NCBI GenBank assembly: GCA_963974645.1
Contig: CAXBEA010000003.1
Span: 17,920-81,919, forward strand
From: Motiliproteus sp963974645
Lineage (GTDB): Bacteria; Pseudomonadota; Gammaproteobacteria; Pseudomonadales; Balneatricaceae
DNA length: 64,000 nt
Direction of reading: 5' to 3'
Below are positions 62,910 through 64,000 of this stretch, one piece after another. Each line of letters begins with the position of its first letter. The stretch's first letter is position 1. Below the pieces are notes generated by a model. It worked only from the letters and a program-made list of their open reading frames with translations, ran no database searches and was not told where the DNA came from. The position numbers were made by a program, and so were the translations under genes.

Positions 62910-64000
62910 ATGAAACTGCTGCTCACTTCCAAGATAACTGACGCATCCCCTGGCAAAACCCGCTACATCGACAACCTCTGCGGCGGAGCCAGTGGTTTAT
63001 TGATTGCCGAGTTGGCTGCCAGCCACTCTCAACTGACCCTGGTTGTCACCCGCAATGTTGAAACCGCCATGCAACTGGAAGCGGAAGTCAGCTTTTATCT
63101 GCCCGGATTGGACCTGCTAAGCTTTCCCGACTGGGAAACCCTGCCCTACGACAACTTTTCGCCACACCAGGATATCACCTCGCAACGTTTGGCTTGTCTT
63201 AACCGATTGCTGCAGCGGGTAAAGGGCGCAGAGCAGCAAGGGGTGCTGATCGTTCCGGCAACCGCACTGCTACAACGACTACCGCCCCGAAGCTTTATTG
63301 CAGCCAACAGCCTAGTGATGGAGAAAGGTCAACGGCTCGACCTGGAGCTGCTGCGTTCAGACCTGGCAGGGCATGGCTACCGCGCTGTAGATACCGTCTA
63401 CGAACACGGTGAATTCGCCGTTCGCGGCTCGATCCTCGATATCTACCCGATGGGTTCTGAACTGCCCTACCGCATCGATCTATTCGACGATGAGATTGAT
63501 ACTCTGCGTAGCTTTGATCCTGAAACCCAGCGCTCGGTCGATCGGGTCGATTCGATTCGCCTGCTGCCCGCGCGTGAGTTTCCACTCGACAAGGACGCGA
63601 TAGCACGCTTTCGCCAGCAGTGGCGCGAACGCTTCGATGTAGATCCGCGCAAATGCTCTGTTTATCAAGACATCAGTGATGGCATCGCCCCTGCCGGTAT
63701 TGAGTACTTTTTACCGCTGTTTTTCGAGCAGACCGATTCCTTACTCGCCTACCTGCCCAGCAGCACCCAGATCATCACCGAGCAGGGGCTGAATCAAAGC
63801 TGTGAAGAATTTTGGGATGAGATTCAGAGCCGCTACGAAAGCCGGCGGCATGATATCGAGCGCCCTATCCTACCGCCCCACCAAGCGTTCGTTCCCATTG
63901 AAACCCTGTTTAGCCAGCTCAAATTGCTGGCAAGAACCGATTACAACAAGCTCAACAGCGACGTCCTACGCAAAGGAAGCCTAGCCCTGGCGCTCGCCCC
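62910..64000 (+). CDS. mfd: Transcription-repair coupling factor Mfd, 3' partial
   Basis: Mfd removes stalled RNA polymerase and recruits UvrA/B for repair. From ATG 62910 the frame is open for 363 codons to the end of the window. It contains the UvrB-like N-terminal module: PDWETLPYDNFSPHQDI near residue 70, GVLIVPATALLQRLPP and YEHGEFAVRGSILDIYPMG, all typical of Mfd. The helicase and TRCF domains lie outside. No clear ribosome site precedes the ATG. It is divergent from GAPDH, the order also seen in Pseudomonas. Confidence 0.95.
   Translation, partial: MKLLLTSKITDASPGKTRYIDNLCGGASGLLIAELAASHSQLTLVVTRNVETAMQLEAEVSFYLPGLDLLSFPDWETLPYDNFSPHQDITSQRLACLNRLLQRVKGAEQQGVLIVPATALLQRLPPRSFIAANSLVMEKGQRLDLELLRSDLAGHGYRAVDTVYEHGEFAVRGSILDIYPMGSELPYRIDLFDDEIDTLRSFDPETQRSVDRVDSIRLLPAREFPLDKDAIARFRQQWRERFDVDPRKCSVYQDISDGIAPAGIEYFLPLFFEQTDSLLAYLPSSTQIITEQGLNQSCEEFWDEIQSRYESRRHDIERPILPPHQAFVPIETLFSQLKLLARTDYNKLNSDVLRKGSLALALA

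Overview
The window comes from a gammaproteobacterial chromosome, probably a marine, Pseudomonadales/Oceanospirillales-type organism. Pointers are the Na+-pumping NADH:quinone reductase operon (nqrABCDEF-apbE-nqrM) lying between sthA on one side and a long GAPDH plus mfd on the other, a bioBFHCD biotin operon, a PhaF-like phasin, an fpr/finR divergent pair, pilU and many cyclic-di-GMP genes. This gene order resembles what I recall of Pseudomonas. I cannot name the genus. Coding density is high, and most genes are housekeeping or core accessory genes. I saw no prophage, CRISPR array, complete insertion sequence or toxin-antitoxin pair.

Layout. 1-3.8 kb: end of an M23 peptidase, fklB, an esterase, and a SprA-like putative metalloprotease with a small companion. 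3.8-8.5 kb: leftward bioB-F-H-C-D, divergent from a ComF-family gene. 9.4-16 kb: a relic of a srkA-like gene beside an intact srkA, an M16C protease, an SDR, a phasin, a decayed NERD-domain gene and tRNA-Val. 17-20 kb: two diguanylate cyclases, then acpH and ygiQ. 22.8-28.8 kb: a TAXI binding protein, a spermidine-synthase-like protein, an EamA exporter, an Lrp regulator, a GNAT enzyme and small proteins. 28.9-36.9 kb: patatin, a MITE-like repeat, a DUF3010 protein, an Orn/Lys/Arg decarboxylase, YajD, a Sel1 protein, fpr/finR. 36.9-40.6 kb: a four-gene lipoprotein operon (LPP20, LpoB, COG3014, LPP20). 40.7-51.9 kb: a GGDEF-EAL protein, DUF3461, the TgpA/DUF58/MoxR operon, an HD-GYP protein, a cyclase fragment, pilU, a second MITE copy and a GAF-GGDEF protein. 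52.1-64 kb: sthA, nqrM, apbE, nqrF-A, GAPDH and the start of mfd, which runs off the window.

Functional themes. The nqr operon carries both maturation helpers: ApbE for covalent FMN on NqrB/NqrC and NqrM for the membrane iron centre. SthA and GAPDH beside it give a redox neighbourhood. Five proteins with c-di-GMP synthesis or hydrolysis domains plus PilU suggest that surface and motility signalling is dense here. The biotin operon makes pimeloyl-ACP by the BioC-BioH route and lacks bioA.

The least expected structure is a pair of foldback repeats about 20 kb apart (30326-30588 and 50343-50516). They are collinear, about 92% identical by eye, and differ by exactly one 89-bp segment that is itself part of a nested inverted repeat. 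They look like non-autonomous MITEs. Gene decay is visible at three sites: the srkA relic, the NERD gene and the cyclase fragment. I found no convincing new multi-gene system; the repeat family and the lipoprotein operon are the best leads.
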